NCBI GenBank assembly: GCA_016706545.1
Contig: JADJJK010000016.1
Location: 1 to 64,000 of the forward strand
Origin: Myxococcales bacterium
GTDB lineage: Bacteria > Myxococcota_A > Polyangia > Haliangiales > Haliangiaceae
Reading direction: 5' to 3'
Length of the DNA stretch: 64,000 nt
In this document: in pieces, positions 1 to 8,782 of the stretch
How the letters are laid out: every line of letters begins with the position of its first letter
How positions within the stretch are numbered: position 1 is the stretch's first letter
The notes under the pieces: generated by a model
The model's database searches: none
What the model was told of the DNA's origin: nothing
Seen by the model: only the letters and a program-made list of their open reading frames with translations
Program-made: the position numbers and the translations under genes

Positions 1-1770
1 GCCGATGGAGAGCGGGTCGACGCCGGTCGCTTCCATTTCGGCGAGGACCCAGCGCTCGATGGCGCTGTGGCGGTCGAGGTCGTCCCACAGGCCGCGCAGC
101 GGGAGGCCGTCGGGGTCGAGCGGGGGATCGGCGACCGATGAGAGCGATGGGAGTGACGAGAGTGGTGAGGGTGGTGTCGGTGTACGGGGGAACGTGGGCG
201 GCGGGGTTGCTGCGGTGGTGAGTGATGCGTTGGGGGCGGAAGGTGCAGGGGCTGCTGGGGCCGCTGCAGCATCGGCGCGGCGCTGGATGCGCGTGACGGT
301 AGCGGCGGCGTCCCAGCTATCGACGTGCTCGCCGCGCCAGCGGCACTGGCCGGTGGTCGAGGTCAGCGGCAGGGCGGCGTTGGCGGCGCGGATCGCGGGC
401 CAGCCGAGCAGCGGCGGCGCGGGGCGCGGCGGCAGCGGGACGACGGCGCGGCCCTGCGGATCTTCGAAGGCGAGCGCGCCAGTGGCGGACTGCGTGATGC
501 GATAGCCGCGCTCGTGGACGTAGGCGTGGTGGAGCGAGCAGAGCAGCGCGAGGTTGGGCAGCTGGCTCCCCGCCACCGCCATCGGCCCAGTGCTGCAGGT
601 GGTGGCCCTCGAGGAAGAGGCGGTGATCGCAGCCGGGGAAGCGGCAGGTGCGGTCGCGCAGCAGCAAGGCGCGCTTGAGGGCGGCAGGGATGGTGCGGGT
701 CTTGCGGCCGACGGAGAGGGGCTCGACGTTGGCGGTCGCTGCGGCGACGGTGGCGACGACCAGCCCGCAGTCGCAGGCCAGGCGGCGGGTGGCTTGCGGA
801 GAGAGGGCAAGGTCGGTCTCGACGGTGAGGGCCACCGGCAGCGAGGCGCCGCGGTCGGTGAAGGAGACGGGCGCGAGGGCCACATCGGTGGTTGCGGAGA
901 TGTCGGCGGTGGAGTCGGAGGTGCCGGTGGCTGAGTCGGTGGTCGCGGCGGATTGCTGCAGCAGCGCCACGGGCACCGTGACGATCAGCTCGACGGGAGA
1001 ACGCTCCGCGCTGCCGCCCCGTGCGTAGGCGTGGACCAGGGACATCAGGCCATCGGCGCGGTTGTACGGGCGCGCGTGGTGGTGGTGGAAGGCGCTGCGC
1101 TTCCGCGGAAGCGCCCGTCGTACGCTCGGCAGGTGCTGGCGCTCTTGCGGAAACGTCCGACGTTTCCGCGGAAGCCTCCGCCGGCTCGCGCGTGCAGTCC
1201 ACCGCCGCCTGCTGCAACACCTGCAAGAGCAGCGCGGCCTCGTCGGGGCGCAGGCACGCCTTGACGCACACCATGCCAGAGGCCGTCGTCGTGTGCGCGA
1301 CGTAGCGCTCGCTGTCGTGCGGGCGTGTGCTCTTGCCGGCGGCGTCCGCCCCCAAGACGCCGACCTTGCGGCACACGGTCTCGAGCTGACTGGCGGTGCA
1401 GTGCTGCGCGTAGCCCAACAGCACCGCTTCGGTGGCGGCGGTGGCCACCCGAGTGATGGCGCGCGTCTTGGAATACGAGATCTGTCCGCCAGATAGTGCC
1501 TCTGATACGAGCGGCAAGGTGTGCAAGGCCCCTGGCCACGCGCAGGTGCTCGCGCGCGGTGCCAAGATCCCAGCCTACGCGCCAGCTCAGCCAGTGCGCG
1601 CAGGTGCCAAAGCCCTGGCGGTGCCAGCCGCCGGCCGCGTCGAACGTCCGCAGGTCAGCGAGCAGGCGATGCATGGCGGCGTCCAGGTGGACGGCTTGCT
1701 CGGCGATGTGCTCGCCGAGCGCGTGAACTTCCTCGACGGAGAGTGGCTCGCGCATGAGGCTTTGTAGCAT
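1..1770 (-). pseudogene. DUF222/HNH endonuclease-family gene, frameshifted and partial at the left edge
   Basis: The conceptual protein belongs to the 13E12-repeat (DUF222 plus C-terminal HNH nuclease) family. The N-terminal DUF222 part starts at the ATG at 1770. Homology then moves to a second frame near 1520 (…SEALSGGQISYSKTRAI…) and a third near 1045-1100. The HNH motif begins as CRFPGCDH…EGHHLQHW and finishes in a fourth stretch of frame near 575 (NLALLCSLHHAYVHERGY). The coding frame is still open at base 1, so the C-terminus is outside the window. All three shifts go the same way and sum to a full codon. Either the gene is decayed or the assembly has three indels. Family members often sit in mobile or repeated loci; no transposase or integrase is visible here. 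The Ala/Glu/Ser-rich stretch between DUF222 and HNH is encoded by palindromic repeats. Confidence 0.8.
1097..1176. repeat. Cluster of TTCCGCGGAA palindromes inside the HNH gene
   Basis: Bases 1097-1114 are a perfect 18-bp palindrome centred on TTCCGCGGAA. Bases 1149-1167 form an inverted repeat (GGAAACGT, 3-base loop, ACGTTTCC), and 1162-1176 carry the core again. The string from 1161 to 1178 (CGTTTCCGCGGAAGCCTC) recurs exactly at 2090-2107 in the noncoding gap. The repeats encode the Glu/Ala/Ser-rich linker of the endonuclease. Confidence 0.8.
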
Positions 1771-2044
1771 GGCGGTTTTCGGCGCTGGACTTGGCGCCTG
1801 GCGTGCTCCAGGTGCCGCGGAAACGCGGGCGGCGCGAAGTTTCGTGGGTGCGCAGGTAGACGAGGATGCCGCGCGTGCGGGCCTCTGGTGGAGAGAACGC
1901 GGCGGGTTGGCGGCAAGGAGGGTGCGCTGACGCGGGAGGTGTCAAGAGGAATGTTGGTATTTAGATGGATATTGGATAGCAGATCTTGAATTGGCAAATG
2001 CGTCCGGCAGGCGGACGCGAGCGAGCCGGGACCTGAGATCGAGC

Positions 2045-2107
2045 GCGCGGAAACCTCCGCGGAAACGTGGTGTGATCCAAGTCGCAGCGCGTTTCCGCGG
2101 AAGCCTC
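2045..2107. repeat. Second cluster of TTCCGCGGAA-type repeats
   Basis: Two CCGCGGAAAC/GTTTCCGCGG elements lie 30 to 40 bases apart in opposite orientation. The right copy shares an exact 18-base string (2090-2107) with the copy inside the HNH gene. A degenerate copy (CCGCGGAAACGCGG) lies near 1815. I did not find the element elsewhere in the window. Confidence 0.75.
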
Positions 2108-2392
2108 GGGGCTGTGGACGGTGGCGGGCTATGGACAACCGCGCCCGTCGAGCCCGGGCAGGAGCGATGCGCGTAAGCGGCGCGGTTGACCACAGCCCTT
2201 GGAGAGGCGCAGGAGGGCCCGGTGCAGCAGGCGTGCCTGGGAGGGACGGCGCGCCTCTCCACACCGCCACACAGCCCCTGCTGGTTTCAGAACCCTGAGT
2301 TTTTGTTTTTGTACCAGAACCCAGAACCCAGAACGGATCGCCAGGTGATCGACGAGGGTGAGCGCGTGGGAGGTGGGTAGGCCCAGCACGGT

Positions 2393-2490
2393 GGTTGGCT
2401 CGAGCGCGGTGGTCGGTCGAGCGCGGTGGCACGGCGGTTCGGGCCTGTCACGGTGGTTCGGGCCTGGCACGGTGGTCGGGTCACACGTGG
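2393..2490. repeat. Imperfect tandem repeats, GGTGGTTCGGGCCTG type
   Basis: About 100 bases built from variants of CGCGGTGG(T/C) and CACGGTGGTTCGGGCCTG. The repeat is noncoding in all convincing interpretations and lies between the MFS gene end and the HNH gene start. Confidence 0.6.
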
Positions 2491-2548
2491 TGGGTCAGGC
2501 TCGTCGTCGGCGGTCTGCGTGCATGATGGGTAGGATCATGAGATCACG

Positions 2549-3832
2549 CTAGCTCCGCCTCCGACGCCACAGGCCGCGCGTCCACGACAGCCACGCGACG
2601 CCGTAGAGCCCAGCCAGGCCGGTCAAGCTCCAGGTGGCGGCGCGCACGCCCAGGCCATCGGCGAGCAGGCCTGCGAGCACCGCGGACAACCCGATGGTCA
2701 AGGTGGCCAGGCCGTAGTCGAGGGAGAGGACGCGACCGCGCAGGCGATCGGGCGTGATGACCTGGATGCCGTAGGTGGAGACGGTCCACTGGGCGCCACC
2801 CCCCATGTGGGCCAGGCCGACGAGCAGCAGCACGGCCGCGAACCACGGCACCACCGGCAACATCGCGTAGAACACGGCGTAGGACATCGTGGAGACGCCG
2901 CACACCAGCACGATGGCGCGCAGCGCGCGGTTTGGGCCTCGCTCGGCCAGCTCGGCTGCGCTCGAGGGTGATCCGAGCATGGTCTTGCGGGCCAGGAGCG
3001 GGCCCAGGAGCGCGCCCAGGCCGCGCATGGCGAACAGCCAGCCAGTGGCGATGCTGCTGGCCGAGGTGGCGCGCGCGAACACGGGCAAGAGGCCGACCAG
3101 GCCATTGGCCGAGCTGACGCCCACCTTGGCCAGCACCAGGCCGCGGACCACCGGCTCCTGCCGCAGGTACGCCATCACGTCGCCAAGATCACGCCGCAGG
3201 TGACCGCGAGCTCGCGGGACCTGCTCGGGCCCCACGGGACCAGGCTCCTGCATGGGACGCCTGATCCCGGCGACAAGCCACGCCGAGACCAGGAACGATC
3301 CGGCGTTGACCAGGAACGCGGTGTAGTTGCCAAACAGCTCAGCGACGACGCCGCCGAGGCCGGCGCCCAGCACCAGCATCGAGCCCCACAGGAGCCCCAT
3401 CAGCGACTGGGCCACCGGCAGCTCGTCGGCGGAGACCAGGTTGGGCGTGGCGGCGTGGGCAGCGGGATCGCAGAACGCCGAGCCGACGCCAAGGCCGACC
3501 ATCGCCAGCGCCGCCACCGTGATATCGCCCCACCAGGCCGCCAGGCACAAGGACAGCGCCAGCGGCACCCGCGCGAGGTCTGACAGGATAAGAACCCAGC
3601 GCCGGTCGCGGCGGTCGATGACGGCGCCAGCCAGCGGCGAGATCAGGAACACCGGCAAGACCAGCGCGGCGTAGAAGTAGGCCGCCGTGCCAGGCCGACC
3701 GGTGAGCTCACGGACCAGCTCCGTCACCGCGACGAACGAGAACCAGTCGCCGATGAGCGACACCATGGTGGCCAGAAACAACCGGCGAAACTCACGGTTT
3801 CGCCGCAGCACGTCCCAGCTCTTGGCGATCAC
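2549..3832 (-). CDS. MFS transporter, DHA3/EntS-like
   Basis: A 427-residue inner-membrane protein with about twelve hydrophobic segments, the usual length for a major facilitator. The N-terminal half reads NREFRRLFLATMVSLIGDWF, typical of DHA3-type drug or siderophore exporters. The loop between helices 2 and 3 carries a conserved-looking AGAVIDRRDRR motif, the family's G-x3-D-R-x2-R signature. The substrate cannot be inferred. The gene stands alone: the left flank is the repeat gap, and the right flank is a tandem-repeat region before the metalloprotease gene, which is also on the minus strand. It ends in an Arg cluster. The reading frame is intact. Confidence 0.85.
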   Translation of the reverse strand: MIAKSWDVLRRNREFRRLFLATMVSLIGDWFSFVAVTELVRELTGRPGTAAYFYAALVLPVFLISPLAGAVIDRRDRRWVLILSDLARVPLALSLCLAAWWGDITVAALAMVGLGVGSAFCDPAAHAATPNLVSADELPVAQSLMGLLWGSMLVLGAGLGGVVAELFGNYTAFLVNAGSFLVSAWLVAGIRRPMQEPGPVGPEQVPRARGHLRRDLGDVMAYLRQEPVVRGLVLAKVGVSSANGLVGLLPVFARATSASSIATGWLFAMRGLGALLGPLLARKTMLGSPSSAAELAERGPNRALRAIVLVCGVSTMSYAVFYAMLPVVPWFAAVLLLVGLAHMGGGAQWTVSTYGIQVITPDRLRGRVLSLDYGLATLTIGLSAVLAGLLADGLGVRAATWSLTGLAGLYGVAWLSWTRGLWRRRRS

Positions 3833-3930
3833 CGGCGAAAGCTACGCGATCTCGAGCAGGTTGTTGAAAAGCCCAGCTCCGAAATCCGGCCCCAGGCGCC
3901 TCGATTCAGGGCCCTTGGGCACCAGGCGCC

Positions 3931-4013
3931 GCCGAGCGCCGCCGAGCGCTGCCGAGCGCTGCCGAGCGCCGCCGAGCGCTGCCGAGCGCCGCCGAGCGCT
4001 GGTGCCGAGCGCC
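3931..4013. repeat. Tandem decanucleotide GCCGAGCG(C/T)(C/T)
   Basis: Seven uninterrupted 10-base units occupy 3931-4000, followed by an eighth copy at 4004-4013. Units differ only in the last base or two. The array sits between the MFS gene start and the protease gene end, both on the minus strand. The period is not a multiple of three, so coding use is unlikely. Related GAGCGC units occur at 9541, 37348 and 56331. Confidence 0.85.
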
Positions 4014-4134
4014 GGGGCCGAAAATGCCAACGCCGGAGCTCCGTGAGGAGCCCCGGCGAGGACTGTTGGCTACGAAGAGTCAGCCAGCCGTCGTGGCACG
4101 TGGCCGGGCCAATCCCGGCCTCGCGCCTCGCTGC

Positions 4135-6405
4135 TTACTGAACCGTCCAGGCCACGGTACCGCTGCAGGTACCGGTGGTGTAGCAACCGGCGCGGATCTG
4201 GAAGGTACCAGCCGCGGTCGCGGTGTAGACGAAGTTCGAGCCGCGGCCACCGCAAGCGTCGTCGTTCGACGCGACCTGCGTGGTGCCGTTGTAGAAGCGC
4301 AGGTAGGTGTCACCCGTGAAGGTGCCGCCGGTCACGCCGCAGGTGCCGACCGTGATGCGCTGGCCAGCGGCCAGGGTCACGTTCTGGTTGACGGTGTTCT
4401 GCTGCGCGCTGTTGGTGTTGGTCGCCGAGAAGTTGTAGGTGCCACCGGTGGGGGGCGGCGGGGGCGGCGGGGTGGACAGCGTCCAAGCCACGGTGCCGGT
4501 GCAGGAGCCAGCCTGGTAGCAGCCACCGCGGATCTGGTAGTTACCAGCGGTCGTGGCGGTGTAGGTGATCTGCGAGCCAGTGCCACCGCAAGCGTCGTCG
4601 TTCGAGCCAACCTGAGCGGCCGTCGGGCCGAACAGGCGGAGCCAGGTGTCACCGGTGAAGGCCGAGCCGGTCACGCCGCAGGTGCCCAGGATGATCTGCT
4701 GGCCAGCGGTCAGCGCGACGGTCTGGTTGACGGTGTTCTGCTGCGCGCTGTTGGTGTTGGTGGCGCTGTAGGCGTAGGAGTTGCCCGGCGGCGGGGGCGG
4801 GGGCGGGGTGCCACCGCAGAGGGTCGCGTCGCCACAGGTCACGCCGACGTCGATCCACGAGGCACGGATGGCGCACTTCTCGGCAGTGGTGAAGCCGAGG
4901 TCGGTGGCCGCGTTCCACACGCCGGTACAAGCCGAGGTGAAGTTGGAGCTGGCGGTCCACTTGGACTTGTTGGCGAGGTACCAGGCGCGGCTGGCGCGCT
5001 GCACGGACGCCATGGTGTGGGCGCCGGTCGGGCTGCCCGAGGCGAGGCGCGCGCTGGAGCGGCAGAACGCCTTGTTCATGATGCCCGAGGACAGGTGGAC
5101 GTCGATGCCGGTGGTGTAGTTCGCCAGGTTGTCGATCGAGCGACCGTCCTGGGTCGGGTTACACATGTAGCGCAGGGCGCCGTTCGCGGCCTTGTAGATG
5201 TCCGCGCCGACGAGCATGTCGGGAGCGGCCTGGTCGAGGTACGCCTCGGCCACTTCGCCAGAGATGTCCGAGAAGGACTCGTTCACACCACCGGACTGCC
5301 CCGAGTAGGTCAGGTTCGAGTGGAACGTGGTGTAGCCGTGGTTCATCTCGTGCGAGACCACGTCGAGGCCACCCGACAGCGGGTAGAACGTCGAGGCGCC
5401 GTCACCGTACGTCATCTGCGAGCCGTCCCAGAAGGCGTTCTCGTAGTTGCTGCTGTAGTGAACGCGGCTGATGATCTTGAAGCCGGTGCCGTTGATGGAG
5501 TTCTCACCCTGCCAGTCGAGGAGCATGTTCAGGGTGGCTTCGGCGTAGCCGTGCGCGTCGTTGATGGGCGCGTCGCCGATGGGGCTCAGCGGGCCAACCA
5601 CGGTGGTGCCACCGGAGGTGCCGTTGTTCATGTTCACGGTGCGCAGGCGCGCCGTGTCCATCATGAACTGGGCGCCAGAGGGCTCCACATCCAGGGCGTT
5701 GGTCCAGGTGCGCGGGACCTTGAGGTTACCGCCCGGGCCAGACGCCTGCGACAGCGTGTGGATGGCGTTGTGCGACTGCAGGATCGAGCCGTCCTGGGCG
5801 TCCACGAAGACGTGCAGGAACATCGGCTCGACGCCGGCCTGGGCCTCGGTGAAGAACGAGGTGTGCCACGCCAGGCGCGGCGCTTGACCCTCGCGGGGCA
5901 GGATCTTGAGGGTCGTGCTCTCACGCGAGTACTCGATCTTGGCGGTGCGATCGACCACCTTGCCGAGGTAGAGCCCCTTGGCGATCTCGAGCGCCTTGGC
6001 CTTGGCCACCGACGGGGTGGTGCTCAGGCCGGGGAAGCGCAGGACCTGGCCGTTGGCCGAGGAGAACGCCGCGTTGTTCGCGTTGACGATGACTTCGGCG
6101 CCGAAGACCTCCAGGCCCTCGTGCATCTGCTTCATGCGCAGGAACGGCTGGCCGTTGTGCTGCGTACCGGTCGCGCGGACCTCGAAGCGGTTACCAGCGC
6201 CCACGCCCAGCAGGTTGTTGGCCAGGTAGGTCGCGGCAGAGGCCGCCATGTCGCCACGCGACTCGATGGTCTCCTCGACCTTGATCTCGATCTCCTCGAG
6301 CTTGGCCGACTCCTCGCCCTCGGTCTCGGGGGCGTCGCTGATGGCGCAAGCCCCAGCTCCCATCACAGCAGCAAACAGAGCACCACGAACTACGGTCTTC
6401 CTCAT
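4135..6405 (-). CDS. Secreted M4 (thermolysin-family) metalloprotease with two C-terminal PPC-like domains
   Basis: A 756-residue zinc endopeptidase precursor. The ATG at 6405 is chosen because AGGAG lies 10 bases upstream and the next residues form a signal peptide ending in AGAC, possibly a lipobox. A fungalysin/thermolysin-type propeptide follows, then the catalytic domain with HEMNH near residue 350 and NESFSD near 374, giving the two His and Glu zinc ligands. The M4 C-terminal domain ends near residue 535. Two proline runs introduce two nearly identical modules of about 95 residues, each with TNSAQQNTVNQ, LGTCGVTG/VGTCGVTG and SNDDACGG motifs, like pre-peptidase C-terminal domains. The likely role is extracellular protein digestion, with the tail modules removed or used for attachment. 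The long open frame on the opposite strand is a codon-usage shadow. Confidence 0.95.
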   Translation of the reverse strand: MRKTVVRGALFAAVMGAGACAISDAPETEGEESAKLEEIEIKVEETIESRGDMAASAATYLANNLLGVGAGNRFEVRATGTQHNGQPFLRMKQMHEGLEVFGAEVIVNANNAAFSSANGQVLRFPGLSTTPSVAKAKALEIAKGLYLGKVVDRTAKIEYSRESTTLKILPREGQAPRLAWHTSFFTEAQAGVEPMFLHVFVDAQDGSILQSHNAIHTLSQASGPGGNLKVPRTWTNALDVEPSGAQFMMDTARLRTVNMNNGTSGGTTVVGPLSPIGDAPINDAHGYAEATLNMLLDWQGENSINGTGFKIISRVHYSSNYENAFWDGSQMTYGDGASTFYPLSGGLDVVSHEMNHGYTTFHSNLTYSGQSGGVNESFSDISGEVAEAYLDQAAPDMLVGADIYKAANGALRYMCNPTQDGRSIDNLANYTTGIDVHLSSGIMNKAFCRSSARLASGSPTGAHTMASVQRASRAWYLANKSKWTASSNFTSACTGVWNAATDLGFTTAEKCAIRASWIDVGVTCGDATLCGGTPPPPPPPGNSYAYSATNTNSAQQNTVNQTVALTAGQQIILGTCGVTGSAFTGDTWLRLFGPTAAQVGSNDDACGGTGSQITYTATTAGNYQIRGGCYQAGSCTGTVAWTLSTPPPPPPPTGGTYNFSATNTNSAQQNTVNQNVTLAAGQRITVGTCGVTGGTFTGDTYLRFYNGTTQVASNDDACGGRGSNFVYTATAAGTFQIRAGCYTTGTCSGTVAWTVQ

Positions 6406-6802
6406 GAACGATTCTCCTGGGCGCCTAAGCGCGGCAAATGCGTGAACCCTTTTTGCCCCAACCCGGTCCACGACAAAAGCTCGCGACCATCACGGGCTCT
6501 ATCCACCCCCGGTCGTCGAGTGCCACCTCCAGAACACAGTGGAAACCCGGTTGAAGGCGCATGTAGGTTTCTTCGTGAGCTGGACCCAGGATCACCCAGA
6601 CGTTTGGTGGGTGTGCGCGCAGGTTTTTTGAGGATCGACGATGCCTGTCGTAGATGAAATGCTGCCTGGCGTGGGCATGAACCTGCGCAAAGACTGCAGG
6701 ACGGGAAGATTCTACCTGCGGCGGCCGGTTCTCAGTCCGCGTTAGGCAGATCAGATCTCAGCCAGCTCTCATGGTGAGAGCTGATACCGATGCTGCGTGG
6801 CG
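6406..6802. other. Intergenic region upstream of the M4 protease, with a 9-bp hairpin
   Basis: Nearly 400 bases without a gene. It should hold the protease promoter, but I cannot pick a reliable one; there is a TGGCAC near 6520-6540 on the minus strand without the matching -12 element. At 6763-6783 there is a perfect 9-base inverted repeat (CAGCTCTCA, loop TGG, TGAGAGCTG). It lies just after the end of the HemF-like gene and lacks a T run, so it may be a weak terminator or an mRNA 3' hairpin. Confidence 0.55.
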
Positions 6803-7849
6803 TCACGAAATCGCCTGGTGATTCGACACGGTTGGCGGCACCACGTCGCCGCTGGCCTGCAGGTCCAGGGCTCTTGGATGGAGCCGATAGTGCTCGCGAA
6901 CCGCCTTGGCGAGCGCGTGCTTGGCGGCGGCGTCCACCGTCACGCCAGGGCTGGCGGGCGTCCCGGCCAGCACCGTCACCAGGCGGTCCACCAGCTCGCC
7001 CTGTGGCGGAGGCACGAGCTTGGCCCAAGATGCCAGAAGCACTGGATCTATGCTGGGCGGCAAGGACCCCATGATGCCCTCGTCATTCTGATCGTGGACC
7101 ATCAGGCCCGAGGTGGTGCCCCGGTCCAGGGTGAGCACCTGAAACAGGTACACCGTGTGGTAGGCGAGCTGCGCAGCGCGCTCAGCGGCGCTGGCGACGC
7201 CGGCGAGCGGGCGCTGTAGCAGGCTGCAATACGTGGAGATCGCAGCTTCCTCGACGCGGCGAGCCAGCGCGGCGTCCCGGTCCCAGTCGCCGGTGGTGTA
7301 GGCCTCCAGGTAGAAGTGGGTGACCCCGCGATGCCGACCGAGCGCCGGGATGAAGAAGTACCGGTCTCCTTGCTCGGCGGCCGCGTCGTACTGCTCGGGC
7401 GCGGCCTCACGCAGCGCGGCGATGAAGCGCTGACGATCCGCTTGGTCGGGCAACGCCGGGTTCAGATCTGCCATCACCCGCCAGTACCCGGAGCCGTCTC
7501 TCATCTCGGTCCAGCTCACATGCAGGTGCATGGACGGGCGCCGCGGATCAGCAGGGTGGACGATGCTCGACAGCGCCGAGGCCGAGGCGAGCTTGCGATC
7601 GGGCAAGTCGTCGTAGTGGACGGTGGAGACATTGATCGAGGCGCGGCCAAACATGGCGCTGTCGGCGGTGCCCCAGCGCACCCCACCGCCGTGACGCCCG
7701 TCGTCCCGAAGCCACTCGACAGGAGCCAGGCGAGCGGGCATCCCGGCCGCTGCCGCCGCGGCCTCCAGGCCAGCGACAAAGCGTTGCTGCAGCGCTTCGA
7801 CCAGGGCGGTGGCGGCGCGGGCGGTGGCAGAGCTGGGCAAGGTGCGCAT
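6803..7849 (-). CDS. HemF-like oxygen-dependent coproporphyrinogen III oxidase family protein
   Basis: 348 residues. HemF oxidatively decarboxylates coproporphyrinogen III to protoporphyrinogen IX in haem synthesis. The match rests on family landmarks: RASINVSTVHYDDLP (compare the NFS-VHG region), VHPADPRRPSMHLHV (compare HP-NP--PT-H-NVR), a YFFIPALGRHRG segment, and YLFQVLTLDRGTTSGL followed by GIMGSLPPS (compare YDRGT-FGL…ILMSLPP). Between these it diverges strongly, and the usual aromatic WWFGGG-D segment reads GYWRVMADL. It may be a distant paralogue rather than the housekeeping enzyme. A GST gene lies 96 bases upstream on the same strand. The ATG at 7849 has no strong Shine-Dalgarno. Confidence 0.72.
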   Translation of the reverse strand: MRTLPSSATARAATALVEALQQRFVAGLEAAAAAAGMPARLAPVEWLRDDGRHGGGVRWGTADSAMFGRASINVSTVHYDDLPDRKLASASALSSIVHPADPRRPSMHLHVSWTEMRDGSGYWRVMADLNPALPDQADRQRFIAALREAAPEQYDAAAEQGDRYFFIPALGRHRGVTHFYLEAYTTGDWDRDAALARRVEEAAISTYCSLLQRPLAGVASAAERAAQLAYHTVYLFQVLTLDRGTTSGLMVHDQNDEGIMGSLPPSIDPVLLASWAKLVPPPQGELVDRLVTVLAGTPASPGVTVDAAAKHALAKAVREHYRLHPRALDLQASGDVVPPTVSNHQAIS

Positions 7850-7945
7850 GATGCCCGGACCTTATCTCCGCCGCCGCGCGCGGGCCAGCGAGCGGCCGCG
7901 GCGAAAAACCGCGCGAAGCGACCTTCGGCAAAGGCCCTGGGAGCC

Positions 7946-8560
7946 TCAGGCTGCGGTGGCCTTCCAGCTCTGGCGCTCCTGCATGCGGTCAAGCCAGGCG
8001 CGCAGGTGGGTACACCCTTGCAGCGGCAGCTTGGCCGGCGCCATCACGGCCAGGACCGGCGCGATGGCCAGGTCGGCCAGGGTGAGCCGATCCTGCGCGA
8101 TCCAGGTCTTCCCTGCGAGGTGAGCGTCCAGCACCTGTCCGTAGCGAGTGACCAGCGCGGTGCCACGCGCCACCGCCTCGGGATCGGCGGCGCCTTGGCC
8201 CAGCATGGGCTTTATCAAGTGTTCCCAGGCCAGCACCGAGACCGCCGGCTGGAAGTGATGAGCGTTCCAGAAGAGCCACCGGTTGACGTCGGCCCGCGCG
8301 CGCGGCTCCGTAGGCAAGAGCGTCTGCCCAGGCGTCGTGTCCGCGAGGTGTTGCATGATCGCGTGCGACTCGGTGAGCACGAAGTCATCGTCCTCGAGCA
8401 CCGGCACCGCGCCGTTTGGGTTCTTGCGCAAGAAGTCGGGGCTGCGCTGGGCTCCCTTGGAGAGATCAACCAAGACGAGCTCGAGCGGGCGCCCCAGCTC
8501 CAGGGCGGTCAGATGAACTCGGCGGGAGTTGGACGACATCGGGTGGTAGTAAAGACGCAT
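7946..8560 (-). CDS. Glutathione S-transferase family protein
   Basis: 204 residues with the two-domain cytosolic GST layout. The thioredoxin-like N-terminal half contains MRLYYHPMSSNSRRV, NPNGAVPVLEDDDF (cis-Pro loop) and LTESHAIMQHL (glutathione gamma-glutamyl contact). The all-helical C-terminal half ends in LTLADLAIAPVLA, the N-capping box region. Ser residues in the SSNS stretch could activate the glutathione thiol, as in theta/beta-type enzymes. The ATG at 8560 is preferred over one six codons upstream because GAGGAA is well spaced before it. It may be cotranscribed with the HemF-like gene downstream. The substrate is unknown. Confidence 0.9.
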   Translation of the reverse strand: MRLYYHPMSSNSRRVHLTALELGRPLELVLVDLSKGAQRSPDFLRKNPNGAVPVLEDDDFVLTESHAIMQHLADTTPGQTLLPTEPRARADVNRWLFWNAHHFQPAVSVLAWEHLIKPMLGQGAADPEAVARGTALVTRYGQVLDAHLAGKTWIAQDRLTLADLAIAPVLAVMAPAKLPLQGCTHLRAWLDRMQERQSWKATAA

Positions 8561-8782
8561 GCAATTTCCTCTGGGCAAAGGCCGCGGCGCTCCTGCCGCG
8601 CACCATGGAAGGGGAGTCTCGGATCCTGAAGTGACAGCCTCTTGTCAGCAATCACGCGCCCCAGACGGCGGCGCGGCGGGCAGCCGTCGTAGCTTTCTGA
8701 CCGCGGGCGATCCGAGCGCGAGAGCGCGGGTTGTGCCCGCCGCCCGCCGGGCCAGGCCTCGACCTGCCGTATGATGCCCGCC

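Larger units (their letters stand above)
1771..2548. other. Repeat-rich intergenic gap upstream of the HNH gene
   Basis: No convincing gene is visible in these 778 bases. The stretch contains a short AT-richer island near 1945-2000, more TTCCGCGGAA-type repeats (2045-2107), a tandem octamer-like CAGAACCC run near 2312-2332, and GGTGGTTCGGGCCTG-like tandem repeats from about 2393 to 2490. The promoter of the minus-strand HNH gene should lie at its left end, but no clear -35/-10 pair can be picked. Confidence 0.6.

Noticed and set aside
6520..6545. A sigma-54 promoter before the M4 protease
   Set aside because: A TGGCAC element is present on the minus strand but no TTGC-type -12 element is at the required spacing.
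4024..6657. An 877-codon open frame on the plus strand opposite the M4 protease
   Set aside because: It is antisense to a protein with complete catalytic motifs; its Val/Gly/Arg/Ala-rich translation has no domain and results from GC-rich codon bias.
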